Assembly (NCBI GenBank): GCA_022496805.1
Contig: CM040086.1
Location: forward strand, 2,854,501 to 2,918,500
DNA: 64,000 bases
Reading direction: 5' to 3'
DNA from: Pohlia nutans
Lineage: Eukaryota; Streptophyta; Bryopsida; Bryales; Mniaceae
Within the stretch, counting starts at the first letter, position 1. Each line of letters opens with the position of its first letter. Shown piece after piece: positions 21,761-33,535 of the stretch. The translations under genes were made by a program, and so were the position numbers. A model generated the notes under the pieces. That model saw only the letters and a program-made list of their open reading frames with translations, searched no databases and was not told the origin of the DNA.

Positions 21761-23120
21761 TGTACAATAGAGTGACAATCAAAATGGTGTTTTTGAATTT
21801 ATAATTAAGGAAATTTCACATCTGCCAACTTTGACAGCCTTCCAAAGACTGAACAATTGATATTTTACCACGAAATGTTTTTTTCAAGATCATCTTTAAG
21901 CTAATAATATATGTAACAACTCTGAAGGCCAAAAAATTCACCAAAAAAACACATATTAAAAATCTACCAAGATGTGTGGCTTTGAAATGTTTTTCAGTGT
22001 TGCCAACTTTAGCAGCCTCCTGAAGATCTAAAAATAATCATTTTGCTATGAAATTTTTGGGACAAGTTCTTTACGTTGGTAACATATATTCCAAAATGGC
22101 AAAATTCATGGCCAAAAGATTGTTTAAAGAAAAAGATATTTGCAATGTACCAACGTATGTTGTATTGAGAAACAATCATGAAAACCATTTCACTACTGCA
22201 AATTTTGACACTCTCTCGAGGGTTGAATTTTTATTTTTTTACTATGAATTTTTTGTCACAAAATTAATTTATGTTAATAATAGAGTTATTTGTAAAGGCA
22301 TCCGGTCTTTTGTCCTCCCTTTTTCATGGACCAGAGCTGGTATCAGAGCTGGTCGTCATCAATCTGACACCACTCCTCCTCACGATCCCACCTCACTATT
22401 CAATTCTTCTCCCTCCCTCCAAATTTTTATGAATAAAAATTTCAATCTATCCAGTGTTCTATTCACGGTCTACAATGAGATCATGCCGATCTTGTCCTTT
22501 CCAAATTACAGGTCAAAAACTCAGGTTTTGAGGGACTTTACAAATAACTCTAATATGTTTGAAATTTTTCAAGGCCTAAAAAATATATAGAAAAATATAT
22601 TCAAAATCTACCAACATGTACAACTCTGAGAACCATTTCACTACTACTAACTTTGACAACCTTCCAAGGGCCGAGAAATTTACTATTTAATATGAGTTGT
22701 TTGGCACAATTGTCATTGGAACACTACATTGAGAAGGTTACTTGGAGTTTTTATTATTTTGAATTTTACATACTTAATTATGCTTATCATGTTACTAATG
22801 TGAGTGCCAAATTTTTGGGTCAAAACATATATAAAAAAATATACATTCACAATCTACCAAGATGTGTAGTTGTGAAAAGGAATTTACACATTTTTTTCAT
22901 AGCTACATATATTGGTAAAATTTTAATAATTTTATTTGATGAATCTTTTGGCCTTCAAATTTGGTACTAACGTTACTAATTCAGAAATGATTTTGATAAA
23001 AACATTTCGTCGTATAATACCAATTTTTTAGTTCACAAGAGGCTGTCAAAGTCAACAAATGTGAAATTTCCTTCACTACAAATTCAAAAACGCCATTTTA
23101 ATTGTCACTTTACTATACAT
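21761..23120. mobile_element. 1.36-kb foldback element with subrepeats
   Basis: The outer arms match as inverted copies. TGTACAATAGAGTGACAATC near 21761 pairs with the complement of the segment ending at 23120. The GTTTTTGAATTTRTA, GGAAATTTCACAT and ACTTTGACAGCCT words all recur inverted near 22990-23090. Inside, a unit of CTACCAAGATGTG..., CATTTCACTACT... and AACTTTGACA... recurs at about 21960, 22145, 22605 and 22852. The inner arms meet at AGAGTTATTTGTAAAG (22282-22297) and its exact complement (22536-22551), leaving a 238-bp loop. No transposase. Confidence 0.78.
22298..22535 (+). mobile_element. LTR-retroelement fragment with initiator-Met primer site in the foldback loop
   Basis: TGGTATCAGAGCT at 22338-22350 is the canonical primer-binding sequence that plant LTR retrotransposons pair with the 3' end of initiator tRNA-Met. 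The pyrimidine-rich sequence before it could be an LTR end and the sequence after it the untranslated leader. No gag or second LTR is present. Confidence 0.5.
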
Positions 23121-25394
23121 GATTAAATTAAAATCTTTCAGACCCTAGGGCTACACTATACTAAACATATACGAGTATACATAAATGCACACAACGCGTG
23201 TTAATTTGAACATTTCTGTATTACATGTACATACGATAAACACATTTAGAACTGAAGATATTTACGTGTACTTGCATTAAACATAAATTTTAAATGGAAT
23301 ATATTTGTATACAAGGGTATTTAGACATATAGCTTCTCGTATACAAGGGGGTTTTTAGAAGGAGTTATGCACGCACGTGACTCTAAAACACGATGTAGAG
23401 TACAACCTCTAGGTTTATATACTCTTTATAAAAAGCAACACAATAAATAGAAGATATTAAAACAGACAAAAACCACCTCATCAAGTAGGAACTGTCGTTT
23501 TTTTGTTATATACTAGATTATCCTTTTATATAATTAATAATATACTTATTATTATTTGCACAAAAAGGTTGAAGATAAATAAGTTGTTGTTTGTTAATAT
23601 GAATTGTTTTTTAAAAATTAGTAATTACTTATCTCAAGAGGTCAAACATGCTATAAAAGTACGTTTGATATTTACTTTATATCTTTTTAAAATAATTTAG
23701 ATAGAAGAAAAAAATTGAAGATTCTATTAAAATATTTCAGTATTCGTAAATATTATAAATAATATTAAAATTATTAATGTGTGTATTATATAGTTTTTTT
23801 TAGGCATTTACTTTTATCGATACGTTCAGATTTTCCTAATTGTGAAACGTACTATGAAGAAGTAATGTAATAAAGTATATCGCTAACTTCTAGACCTACA
23901 ATATAGAATTTATGTAAAGATTAATTGAATTTTGTCAATCTAAATCGAAACAAATAATATTTTAGTTCATCTTTAAATAATAGATAATTATTATTCATAA
24001 GATTCAATCTTGTGGTTCAACAAGTTTCGGTCTTATGATATACGAGATATATCAACGTCAATCAAACAATATTATCTAAATAATAAATGAATCAATCCTA
24101 ATTCCTAAGTATTCGTTGCAGTCTCAAATCTTTGATTTAATGCACATTTTAAAAAAAACATTATAAACAAAAGTAGATTATAAGTTCTCTAATGAGCTTT
24201 GTTACAATTTATAAGACACGAATTCGGCCATTGGTGTCCATAGTGCTTATTTTCTTTAAAAATTTAATTTTACTTTATGTGTTTGATTATTTTAAAACAG
24301 ATAAATTAAAAAATAATGAAATTTAAGAAGAAACAACGAAATAAGTAATTAAAAATCTATTTAGCTAATTAATAAAAATATCATTAAACATATGATGTTT
24401 TTTAAAATTCTATTATTAGTTGTAAAAAGATCGAAGTTGCAATAAATTCAAGATATATTATTAAACTTTATCACAAGGGCATATGGCCTAATACTATTAT
24501 GTAATATAAATTAGCAGATAAAATAAAGTAATGAATAATGACGAATTTAGTTAAACAATAAGTATGTCAGTAAATTACAAGAAGAATTATAGTATAAAAA
24601 AAATTTGAGCGATCATGTCCACTATGACTAATTAGACAGAAGCAATGATGAACTTTCTAAATTTTGTTAATTTTATAATTGCAACATTTTAATATGTTTA
24701 AAAGGAACTCGCTTATAGTGACTTCACAAAAGCGTTATTTTAATCAAATGCGTAAAAGCATAGTAAAATTTATTACTTTACAAATATAATGGTCAATAAG
24801 GTTTTGTACAAATAATTTAAGATAATGAATAAGGCGTAAAGTTATTACTCACTACGCGAACTTAGAGGAGTTAATTCAAAAACAATTTTTATTCAATTTA
24901 AGAAATCTTTGAGTGTTTCTTGTACAACTTTTAAATGCGCATTCATTGATATGAAGCATGCTTCAAAATTCGCAATGAGTCAAAAGTTACAAGTAACAAT
25001 GTAACTCGGAGTCTTTTGTAAAAACATTAAATTTTAAAGTCTCATATTTAAGTTAAATCTTCTCGGATTGGGGTAATCTTTATGTTCATTTTAAATGTTT
25101 TTTTTTTATCGTGATTACTATATTGTACATTTGTGGGTCTTTTTAATCCAAAAGTTATGTAAATTTAAGATTTCAATATTTTTTTAATAAATCATTCATT
25201 TTTTAAGTACTATATTTGGCTCAATTTTTATCTAATTGGGGTAATTTGTGTATATTTTGCGTGTTTTTCAATGTGAATTCAATGTTATATGCTATGTTTT
25301 ATATATAAGTTTTCATGTATTTTTTTATGTGTTATAGGTTGATAGTATCCGAATCAAACATACTTAGGCACTTGTCGTTGCAGTTCAACCGTCA
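23121..25394. other. Very AT-rich intergenic, no gene seen
   Basis: About 2.3 kb with only short chance ORFs. I recognise no element ends or RNA genes. Confidence 0.4.
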
Positions 25395-25874
25395 GTGCCA
25401 CTGATTGATCTTAACAGCTTTAACGAGAATGAGAACGTATTAGATGTTGCATTTCTACTTCAGGTTAAGGTTTTTTCGCCGTATGAGGACGTGCCGGCTG
25501 TTCATGTTCAGCCCCAAGTTAACGCTACGCCACATGATATTCATTCATTAGAAGTCCGTGAGGAATCTACTTTAAGGCGTTTCCACGCTAAGGGACCAAC
25601 GTCTAGCAGCACGAGAACTCCACTGGTTCGATTTCCTCGACTTATTGACACATCTACTGATCCAGTGCGATTTCCGAATGTCAATGATCAAATAAATCTT
25701 GATGTTCATATTGCTTGTTTATTGATGCTCATTAGTGATTTGCCAGACTTATTTTGGATAATGATCCGTCCGACAAATCGTAAGGTGATCGTCAAGGATC
25801 TTTCAGATTTAGTAAATTGGTTGCATGTTATCTCAGATCGTGTGCTGGGCAATTGGTTTCTTGACAGCGATTGA
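25395..25874 (+). CDS. Isolated 159-codon ORF, unrecognised
   Basis: The ORF begins M-P-L-I-D-L-N-S and ends at TGA. It is richer in GC and more protein-like than anything in the 9 kb around it, with a middle basic/Ser-rich segment (GPTSSSTRTPLVRFPR) and a hydrophobic C-terminal part (IACLLMLISDLPDLFWIM). A TTATAG acceptor-like site precedes it by about 50 bases, so it could be the last exon of a longer or degraded gene, or a TE-derived fragment. No family recognised. Confidence 0.35.
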   Translation: MPLIDLNSFNENENVLDVAFLLQVKVFSPYEDVPAVHVQPQVNATPHDIHSLEVREESTLRRFHAKGPTSSSTRTPLVRFPRLIDTSTDPVRFPNVNDQINLDVHIACLLMLISDLPDLFWIMIRPTNRKVIVKDLSDLVNWLHVISDRVLGNWFLDSD

Positions 25875-26480
25875 GATAAAAAAGATCGATATTTTATGAT
25901 TTTCAAATTACAAATGATTTTTAATGTGAATTGATGTGAACCTTTTAAACGGCTCACTAACCATGATAAAACATTTACCGTGGTATTTGATGTTTTATAG
26001 TCATTCCCATTATTTACTCTCGTATTTTAATAGATTTGGATTATTGGTGATATTTTCGCAGAATAATTAGCTTGAAGTTATAATTTTATTATGAAATGAA
26101 TTTTCGGTGTGATTGTTGTGTGTTTGTAGAAAGTAGATGGATTCCTCATGGTGTTTTGTAAGTTATTAGGCAATGTGCCACTAACATGGTTGATGGTAGA
26201 AGAGTTAATTTGAAAAAAGTGATGAGACTAGGAAGAGGAACCGGTTAATCAATGCCCAACCGGATGAAATGGTAGTTGAATGTAGATTAGTTGAAAGTTA
26301 GGTTAGAGGGAGCTTGAGAAAAGGGTAGTACTTTTTTCTCCCTCTCTCTCTCTCTCATTATGGTAGTAGGCATAGAGGGTGTGGGAGAGAGCATGGGAAA
26401 AGACAGTAAAGGAAAATCGTTGATAACTCTTTGACCCTAACAAGGAAGGAGTTGAAAGTTTAGCACAAGGTAAATCAGTA
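25875..26480. other. Intergenic with a short (CT)n tract
   Basis: A (CT)n microsatellite lies at about 26338-26356. Nothing else is supported. Confidence 0.4.
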
Positions 26481-26834
26481 TGAACACACAATTCGCTATT
26501 TACGCACTTGGCCATATAATCATGCACTTGGCCCCCGGACGCATTAAAAAATTTGTCTAAAAAATTCTCTAAAAAACAACAATTTTTGTCTTTCTACAAT
26601 TACTTTCATTGTAAACAAACAATTCTTTTATTTATTTATTATTCTTATATTCATCTTTTTTTTCATTTTTTCTTTATCTTGTTTCTTTTATCTTGTTTCT
26701 TTCTTGTCTTCTTTCTTGTCTTATTTTTCTTTTCCTTCTTGTCTCCTTTCTTGTCTTCTTCTTCTTTTTCTTATTTTTCTTCATACCTCTTGTGGCAGCC
26801 GCAAACCCTACACCCGCACCGAGGAAAAAAAAAC

Positions 26835-26877
<43 letters not shown>

Positions 26878-27685
26878 CTTAGAGCTCATGAACCCTAAAA
26901 ATAGAAATTTTAAAATTTTAAAAATTAGGGTTCAGCCAGCGGTGGCTGAACCTAAATGGCGGTGAAGGAAAAACAAACCAAATGTTTTTATTTTTTTTAT
27001 TTTTTTTATTTTTTTTATTTTTTTTCTCTTTTCGTTTTTGTATTCTTTCTTGTTTAAGGCTAATGAACCCTAAAAACAAATTTAAAATAAAATTAAGGGT
27101 TCAGCCGCTGGCGGCTAAACCCTTAACGGCCGGGAAAAAAAAAAAAAGGCTTTTTTTTTCCTATTTATAGACTACTGACGGCTGAGAGTGCGCGGCCGCG
27201 CACCCTAAGCCTCTTTTATCCTTTCCCTCACTGCCTTTCCCTCTCCCTCTTCTCTGTCTCCCTCGCTTTCCCCCTCTCCCCTATATATATGAGGAGAGGG
27301 GGGAGAGAGGGGGAGACGAGAGAAGAGTCAAAGGGAGTGAGAGAGGGGATAAAAGAGGTTTAGGGTGCGCAGCCGTGCACCCTCAGCCGTTAGTAGTCTA
27401 TAAATAAGAATTTTTTTTTTTTTTTTTTTCCGGCCGTTTAGGGTGCAGTAGCCGGCGGCTGGACCCTAAATTTTGTTTTAAATTTGTTTTAGGGTTCATG
27501 AGCCCTGAACAAGAAAGAATACAAAAACCAAAAGAGAAAAAAAAAAAAAAAAAAAAAAAAAATTGGTTTTTTTTTTTTTTTTTGGGTGTTTTTTCCTCCA
27601 CCGCCGTTTAGGTTCAGCCGCCGCTGGGTGAATCCTAATTTTTAAAAATTTTAAATTTCTATTTTTAGGGTTCATGAGCTCTAAG

Positions 27686-27724
<39 letters not shown>

Positions 27725-28066
27725 GTTTTTTTTTCCTCGGTGCGGGTGTAGGGTTTGCGGCTGCCACAAGAGGTATGAAGAAAGAAATAGAAAAAGAAGA
27801 AGAAGACAAGGAAGACAAGAAGGAAAAGAAAAAGAAGACAAGAAAGAAGACAAGATAAATTAAACAAGATAAAGAAAAGATAAAAGAAAAGATAAAGATA
27901 AGAATAAAAAATAAATAAAAGAATTGTTTGTTTACAATGTAAGTGATTTGTAGAAAGACAAAATCGCTGTTTTTTAGAAAGCGTTTTACACAAATTTTTT
28001 AAGCAAGATTTGCTCATGAAATGAACGCACTTGGCCAAGTGCATAAATAGCGAATTGCGTGTTTAT
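26481..28066. mobile_element. 1.59-kb near-continuous palindrome (foldback element)
   Basis: Arms of about 790-800 bp are reverse complements of each other around a centre at CTATATATATGAGG (about 27286), with almost no loop. Outer ends share CAATTCGCTATTTA(C/T)GCACTTGGCCA. Matching landmarks in both arms are the TTGTAAACAAACAATTCTT word, a pyrimidine tract, CTTGTGGCAGCCGCAAACCC, poly-T/poly-A runs, AGAGCTCATGAACCCTAA, and smaller palindromes such as TTCAGCCAGCGGTGGCTGAA. ORFs found on both strands are mirror images driven by poly-T and are not genes. I could not define a target-site duplication. Confidence 0.88.
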
Positions 28067-28094
28067 GTTAGCTTTCTAGGAACACCTCATACGC

Positions 28095-28465
28095 TGAATT
28101 TGGAGTTATAACGAAAGAGGGAGGACCGATCAAGTGCGGGGAGGTTGGTTGTCAGAGGATTTGAAGGTCGGCTGGTTAGGTCTTGTAACTTTTGACTGGT
28201 GAGACCTTCTTCAATGAAATTTGCTCGTGCTGGAGCAGCGTCAAATAGTCTAAAAACCAGTCAAATTTCGTGAGCTTTGGCGTTATAGCGAAGGAGGAAG
28301 GACCGATCAAGTGCAAGGAAGTTGGCTGCCGGAGGATTTGAAGGTCGGCCGGTTGGGACCTTGTTACTTCTGACTGATGAGACCTTTTTCGATAAAATTT
28401 TCCCGTGCTGGGACGAGATAAAGTCTTCTAGGCGTCAGTCAATTTTCGTGATCGTTGGAGAGAAG
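28095..28465 (+). repeat. Tandem duplication, 178-bp period
   Basis: The block GGACCGATCAAGTGC with its GGATTTGAAGGTCGGC neighbour occurs at 28122 and 28300. Both are followed by CTTGT.ACTT.TGACTG.TGAGACC and a CAGTCAA.TTTCGTGA segment. The copies are clearly diverged. A short plus-strand ORF across the second copy is not considered a gene. Confidence 0.8.
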
Positions 28466-31079
28466 ACAAGGACGCAGCAGCTGATGAAGCACCAAGAGGT
28501 CTACGGCCGTGAGGATTAAAGAGCACCGACTTTGGAAGCACATAGCTTCCAATTAGTAAACGATTTTCCATTGATTCTTTCGCGAACTAATAGATAATTA
28601 ACTTAGCTTCTATTAAAAGCTTATTGTGTAAGATTTGGAGTATTCAATAGGGAATGGCGTTTGTATTAGTGTCAGGGGGTTTGTTGCCTTTTCCTTCAAT
28701 GTTGATTTCTAATTTGTAAGTGTGATCAGAGTGTTCTTTGCATTCATTTATGTCTATGCTCTTTGTGCTTGTGATCTATGCCACTTTTATCTATGCCTAT
28801 GGTACACGTACGTTAGGAGTCCGTTGCTTGGAGGCACTTAAGGGTCACAACCACACCTCGGCCCATCTTGTGTGACGCGTTGACCATCCTCACAGTCAAA
28901 TTGCTCTCAATTGATTCAAGATATATTTTTCACATTTGCTTTAATGTTTGATTTAGAAATAGTCTAGAGTTATAGGTTATTTGCAATTACTTTAAATTTT
29001 GAATGATGTTTGTAATGTTTGTAATTTTTTTTAATTTATAACTTTAAGTTTCAAATTTAGAAGTTCTAATGTTACTTTCGACAAATTCAGTTTCAATTGT
29101 GACGTTTTGTACTCATGGTGAAGATGAATAGGAATGGAAATAAGATACCACAACTGATGAGCTAATTCAATTTTGCATTGTAAAGAGTGCATTGGTTTAA
29201 AAGGAAGAGTAAGCTAGATTCCTATTGGTTATGTGAGTGCGAACAATAAAAAGTGTTCATATAGACCTTTTAAGAATAAATTATATTTTAATGCTCACAT
29301 TAAACTTGCATATAATCTAGAATTAGTCAAAGTTAAGCTTAAGTTAATTTATGATGAAAAGAGGAAGTTGAAGGAAAAAAAAAAAAGACTTCAAAGCTTC
29401 TAAATTTGAAAGTTATGTCTATAGCTTATCCAACAGAAAAGTAGAAGTTTGAAAAGAAAAAAGAAGCTTCGACAATGAGGGCTGAAATTTCTTTGAAGTA
29501 ATTGAATGAGAGAACCAAACTAAGATAATCTTAATGTAATAAATACTATCGAGAAGCAGAAGTTTTCTTAAGGTGAATACTTTGGAGAAAGTTAATCTAA
29601 ACTTCTCCAAAATTAAGAGCTTGTACAATTCGGAGGCCTTTGATAAGTTAGTGAGAAAGATTTTTGAAAATAACATGAAAGTCACTAAAGCATTTCCGGA
29701 ATTTTTTTTCTTATTATAAGTGACGGATGTATGAAAAAGTCAAAATTGATTTAGTAACTTTGATTGGCGACTGACATCATTCTAATACTATGAAGAATAT
29801 ACAAATGTACACTTCTTTTCTTTATTTAAGTTTTCAAGAGATTTTTTATTTTTATATAAAGAGATTTAAATATTCATTACATCATGTATTAATCCAAGTT
29901 CTTTATTTTGATATAGTATCACCACAAGGGAAATGAAATGAATTGCAAGGTATTTGTAACTGAAGACAAAGTTCTATGAAATGGAGAATGTCTCAAGAAT
30001 GGATTGCATGCAGGTTGCATGCGATTCATATCGTGCAGGGCTTGGCTTAGGTGATAATATCTTGGTAAGTGAAAAAAATAAGAGGTGAGGAAGAAATGGA
30101 AATTGAACTAGCTTTTTTGTTTGTGATGAGATCTCATTAATTAATCTCAAGAGAAAATATCACTCACATAGTGGAAATAATTCCTTTCGTCCGTACAAGG
30201 CAACAATCAGGGTCCCAACTTACAAAAGTAAGGCTCGATGTGTTAGAAAAAAACTCAACCCGAGTGTGGATAATGAAAGGATTTATTATTAATAGTATTT
30301 TCTCTATTGCGGCCGAAAGAAAAACAAAATAAAAAGAAAAATTATGCTTCACTTTCAATTGCTTGAACAATAACTCATGATCAAAACAAATAATCCTTCA
30401 AGAATATAAGTACAAATACAATAAAAAATAAATAAATAGACGTGGGCAAATGACTAACAAACCCAAATCGACCCCCGTCATGTTGCGTCGATTTCAAATA
30501 CTCAACTTTCGACAGGAAAATATGACAAAAAGAACAAAAATCACGTCCAGTGTGTCCCGACAAAATAATGTACTACAATTATAGTACAAATAAACAATTA
30601 GTGATTCATGGCTAGTGTCAGGGAAATCCAGAGGAATAAAGGTCGTTTACGTTAGATGTCAGTAACTTCATAGTGTAGAAAGAGATTCGTGACTCGGTTT
30701 AGATCACAATTAAAATTATCGTGAATTTGAAAGTACTGTGGATTTGAAATTTCTTGTGATAAGAGCACTCTTATTTCTGTCGAGTACGTGTATGTGAACG
30801 TTAGGGTCTCGAGCGCGTCCACTATCACACCAGTCTTGCTATCATTAAGGTTTCATTGATATGTTAATTGAGTTAATCAACGGCTTGGAAATTGTGTCAA
30901 AAAATCCAAAAAAACCCTCATCGCTGATTGATTAGCCAAGATTCGATTCGTGTTTTACATGGACGTGAATGGGATCACCACGTGCTTTCTGATGCGTTAT
31001 TTTGATTTAAATTCTGTGAAATTGAATCGTTAATCTTTTTGAGTTGACCCATGCTATGAAAAGACGAATCATAATATGA
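28466..31079. other. Intergenic, no gene seen
   Basis: About 2.6 kb of AT-rich sequence with only short, unconvincing ORFs on both strands. No TE termini were recognised. Confidence 0.35.
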
Positions 31080-31510
31080 CGGTTTCATTTGTGGATTTTA
31101 TCACAGACTATTGCAATGACTCCCGTGACGGTGTAGGATTTTAAGGTTATCTTGACTATTGCTTTGAAAGTTGCGATGACACAAATTACTGGTTACTTAG
31201 AGCGATAATGGTCTTGTTATCGATGTGATAATTACCGTGATGATCATTTAAGATTTAGGACAGCTCGAATGCGTTCTTCGCCCGTTATGAACACTATCAC
31301 TTTGGTTATACCTCTGACCCTTGTATCGACTCCCGTGACGGTGTATGGTTTAAGGTTATTTTGACTATTGCCTAGAGAATTGCCATGACACTAGTCTCGG
31401 TTAACAAAAGGTATATTCATCTTGTTATTATTGTGATAATTGCCGTAATGATGGTTTAGGGTTTAGGACACGCTACATGCGTTTATAGCTCGTTATTAGC
31501 ACTTTTGTTG
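31080..31510 (+). repeat. Tandem duplication, 210-bp period
   Basis: CTCCCGTGACGGTGTA begins at 31120 and again at 31330. Both copies continue through TTAAGGTTAT.TTGACTATTGC, TGCGATGACAC-like and TGTGATAATT.CCGT.ATGAT words, then GGACA..CT.CATGCGTT. Two diverged head-to-tail units are present. Confidence 0.8.
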
Positions 31511-31728
31511 TGATTGAGTGTCATCACACTAGTATCCTATCGCCAAGTCTAGTTTCGTCTTTGAAATGATTTTAGGATGACGCCTTCGGTGTAACGATTG
31601 ACGTAAGAGTGCGCCTTACGAAGCCGTTTTAGAATAAAAAATCTTGATTTGAGTTGACTTCCTATTTTGTGAGATGCAGCGTGTTGTATAAAGGCACATA
31701 GAAATAGAGAAGACAAGAGGGTTTAAGG

Positions 31729-32075
31729 TGAAGATCACACTGTTTGCAAACTTCAAGCCGAACCTACTGTTTTACTTCGATCGCCATCAGTGCGCCCAAT
31801 GTGATTTTGCCGTTTTTCTAGACTACGTGGCTCGAACTGCTTCCCATGGTTGTCACTGGTAGAAAGATGGCGTTTGTGAAGTTTTTCTGTGCTGCCGACT
31901 ATAGTAGAGTTGTGGAGGGAAAGCGCATGTACATCATAGAAGAGAACGTTGCATGTTGTTTTAATTTGCTGAATTCTTCGAAAGGAGGTACAAGTGCCTT
32001 CCGTCTATCGCGAAAGAATCTCCTCACATGCCTTGAAAATGTCTGTCACTATTTTTACAATGCAAAAGAAGACGT
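31729..32075 (+). pseudogene. Broken ORF interrupted by the retrotransposon array
   Basis: Two open segments read in the plus direction. The first spans about 31729-31857 (KITLFANFKPNLLFYFD...). The second starts at 31846 (MVVTGRKMAFVKFFC...) in a neighbouring frame and runs straight into the LTR at 32076. The amino-acid composition looks protein-like. The simplest reading is an older coding fragment with one frameshift, cut by insertion of the LTR element. The family is not recognised. Confidence 0.35.
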
Positions 32076-32619
32076 TGTCGGGTAGAGAGGAGCGCGCTCT
32101 GAGAATTCGCGGGGAATCTGGCTGCGACACGATGACCAGATAGCTTGGGAGATCGGTCTTGTCTTCAATTCTTGTACTCTTCAAATCTTCAATTCTCTTC
32201 CCAGTCCTATCCTGCAATGGCTCTAAAAGGTTTAAGGGTAAGGGTGGGGTAATAAGAAACCACGGGCCTCGGACGGGTAAAACGGGACGGCCAGACCACG
32301 AGCTGAAACCGTCCGAAAGATGGTTCCTAAATTTCAAACCCACGGTGACCAGCAAACGTGCCTCACCGGTGGGAACAACATAAACACGACCGTGTGGGTG
32401 ATCAATCCCACTTCGCCGCAACAAAGTTTACAAAACAAAATTGAAAACAACTAGCCTCCAAAACCGGCTGGGAATAACAATAAAAAACAACGAGCCTCCA
32501 AAACCGGCTAGGAACAACAATAAAAGACAACGAGCCACAAGCCACAACACACAAATGTTCTCGTCTTCTTGTCTTGAAGTCTTCAAATCTTCTTCCTTTA
32601 AAGTCTCAAAGTGTTTAAA

Positions 32620-33535
32620 AACACAAAGAAACCTTCAAGGCAATCTTCTATTGTGGCTGCGAGCTTCTAATTGATGCTACAGATGGCTCAAGTCTCCAAA
32701 AGCTAAGTATAATAGCTTTTTGAAAAGCTAAAACAACAAACTGACACTCCTCAAAATTTCAATTGAATCTAAGTTACTGTCCAAAAGTTATAAGAGAGCA
32801 AAGTGGAAGCTTTATTTTTCTTTTGACAACCAACCTCCGCCTCTTTATATCTTCATAACTTTTGATATAAAGCTCTTACATACAAGTGCAATAGCATTTT
32901 GGAAAGTTAATGCAAACTACTACAATATGTATAATTTTTATAGAAACCCTAAACTCTGTCCATAAGTTATGGCTAATCAAAGTTTCGGTCTCTTTATTTT
33001 TAGAGAGTTTCAACTTCTCAACTTCAACACACAACAACTCCTTCAATAAAACTCCAAATAGATTGAGTGATAGCAATCTGGAGAGCTAATCTCATAGGCT
33101 ATCAGTCCTGTAGATTTCAAAAGAAATTATCACAGTGACCAAAAGTTATGGTCCTCGAAGTCTTAGCTTCCTTCTTTCCAAAGGCAGTCAACCTCCACGC
33201 CTTCACACCTTCATAACTTCCTCTTCGGAACTCCAAATCATAAAAGTAATAACTTTTTGGAAAGCTATTACAATGATACATACACTCTCAAAATTGCAAA
33301 GCAAGTTGATACACACAACAAAAGTTGTGGCTCGTCGAAACCTCTGCCCTCTCAATGGACGGCCAAGGGTTTCCACAAACTTCCAACCTTCACAACTTTT
33401 GCAATACAATTCCAAATTCAACTTATAAGATCAATTCGGAAAGGTCTCATTACAAGGAACAATCTCTCAAAATTTCAATTTAAACAAAGTCTTGCTCAAT
33501 GAGCTACATCAAGTCGAAATTCTGCCTCCAAAGCT
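32620..33535. repeat. 179-bp phased repeats inside the LTR
   Basis: A GGAAAGCTA-like word recurs at 32722, 32901, 33080, 33259 and 33438, each step exactly 179 bp. An independent AAGTTA/G word recurs at 32785, 32964, 33143 and 33322 with the same 179-bp step. TCTCAAAATT.CAA also recurs. The units are strongly diverged in sequence but keep exact spacing. The same structure is present in LTRs 2-4. Confidence 0.88.
32844..32849 (-). promoter_or_regulatory. Candidate LTR TATA box
   Basis: In element orientation the sequence reads GATATAAAGAGGC, about 790 bp into the LTR, a plausible position for the U3/R boundary. Equivalent sites occur 7843, 15686 and 23529 bp further right. Chosen by motif only. 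Confidence 0.35.

Noticed and set aside
22048..22970. 180- and 105-codon plus-strand ORFs
   Set aside because: They lie across the arms and loop of the foldback element, are Phe/Tyr/Asn-rich and have no domain.
26553..28044. Several ORFs of 60-180 codons rich in Phe or Lys on both strands
   Set aside because: They are translations of poly-T/poly-A and pyrimidine/purine tracts in the palindrome and mirror each other across its centre.
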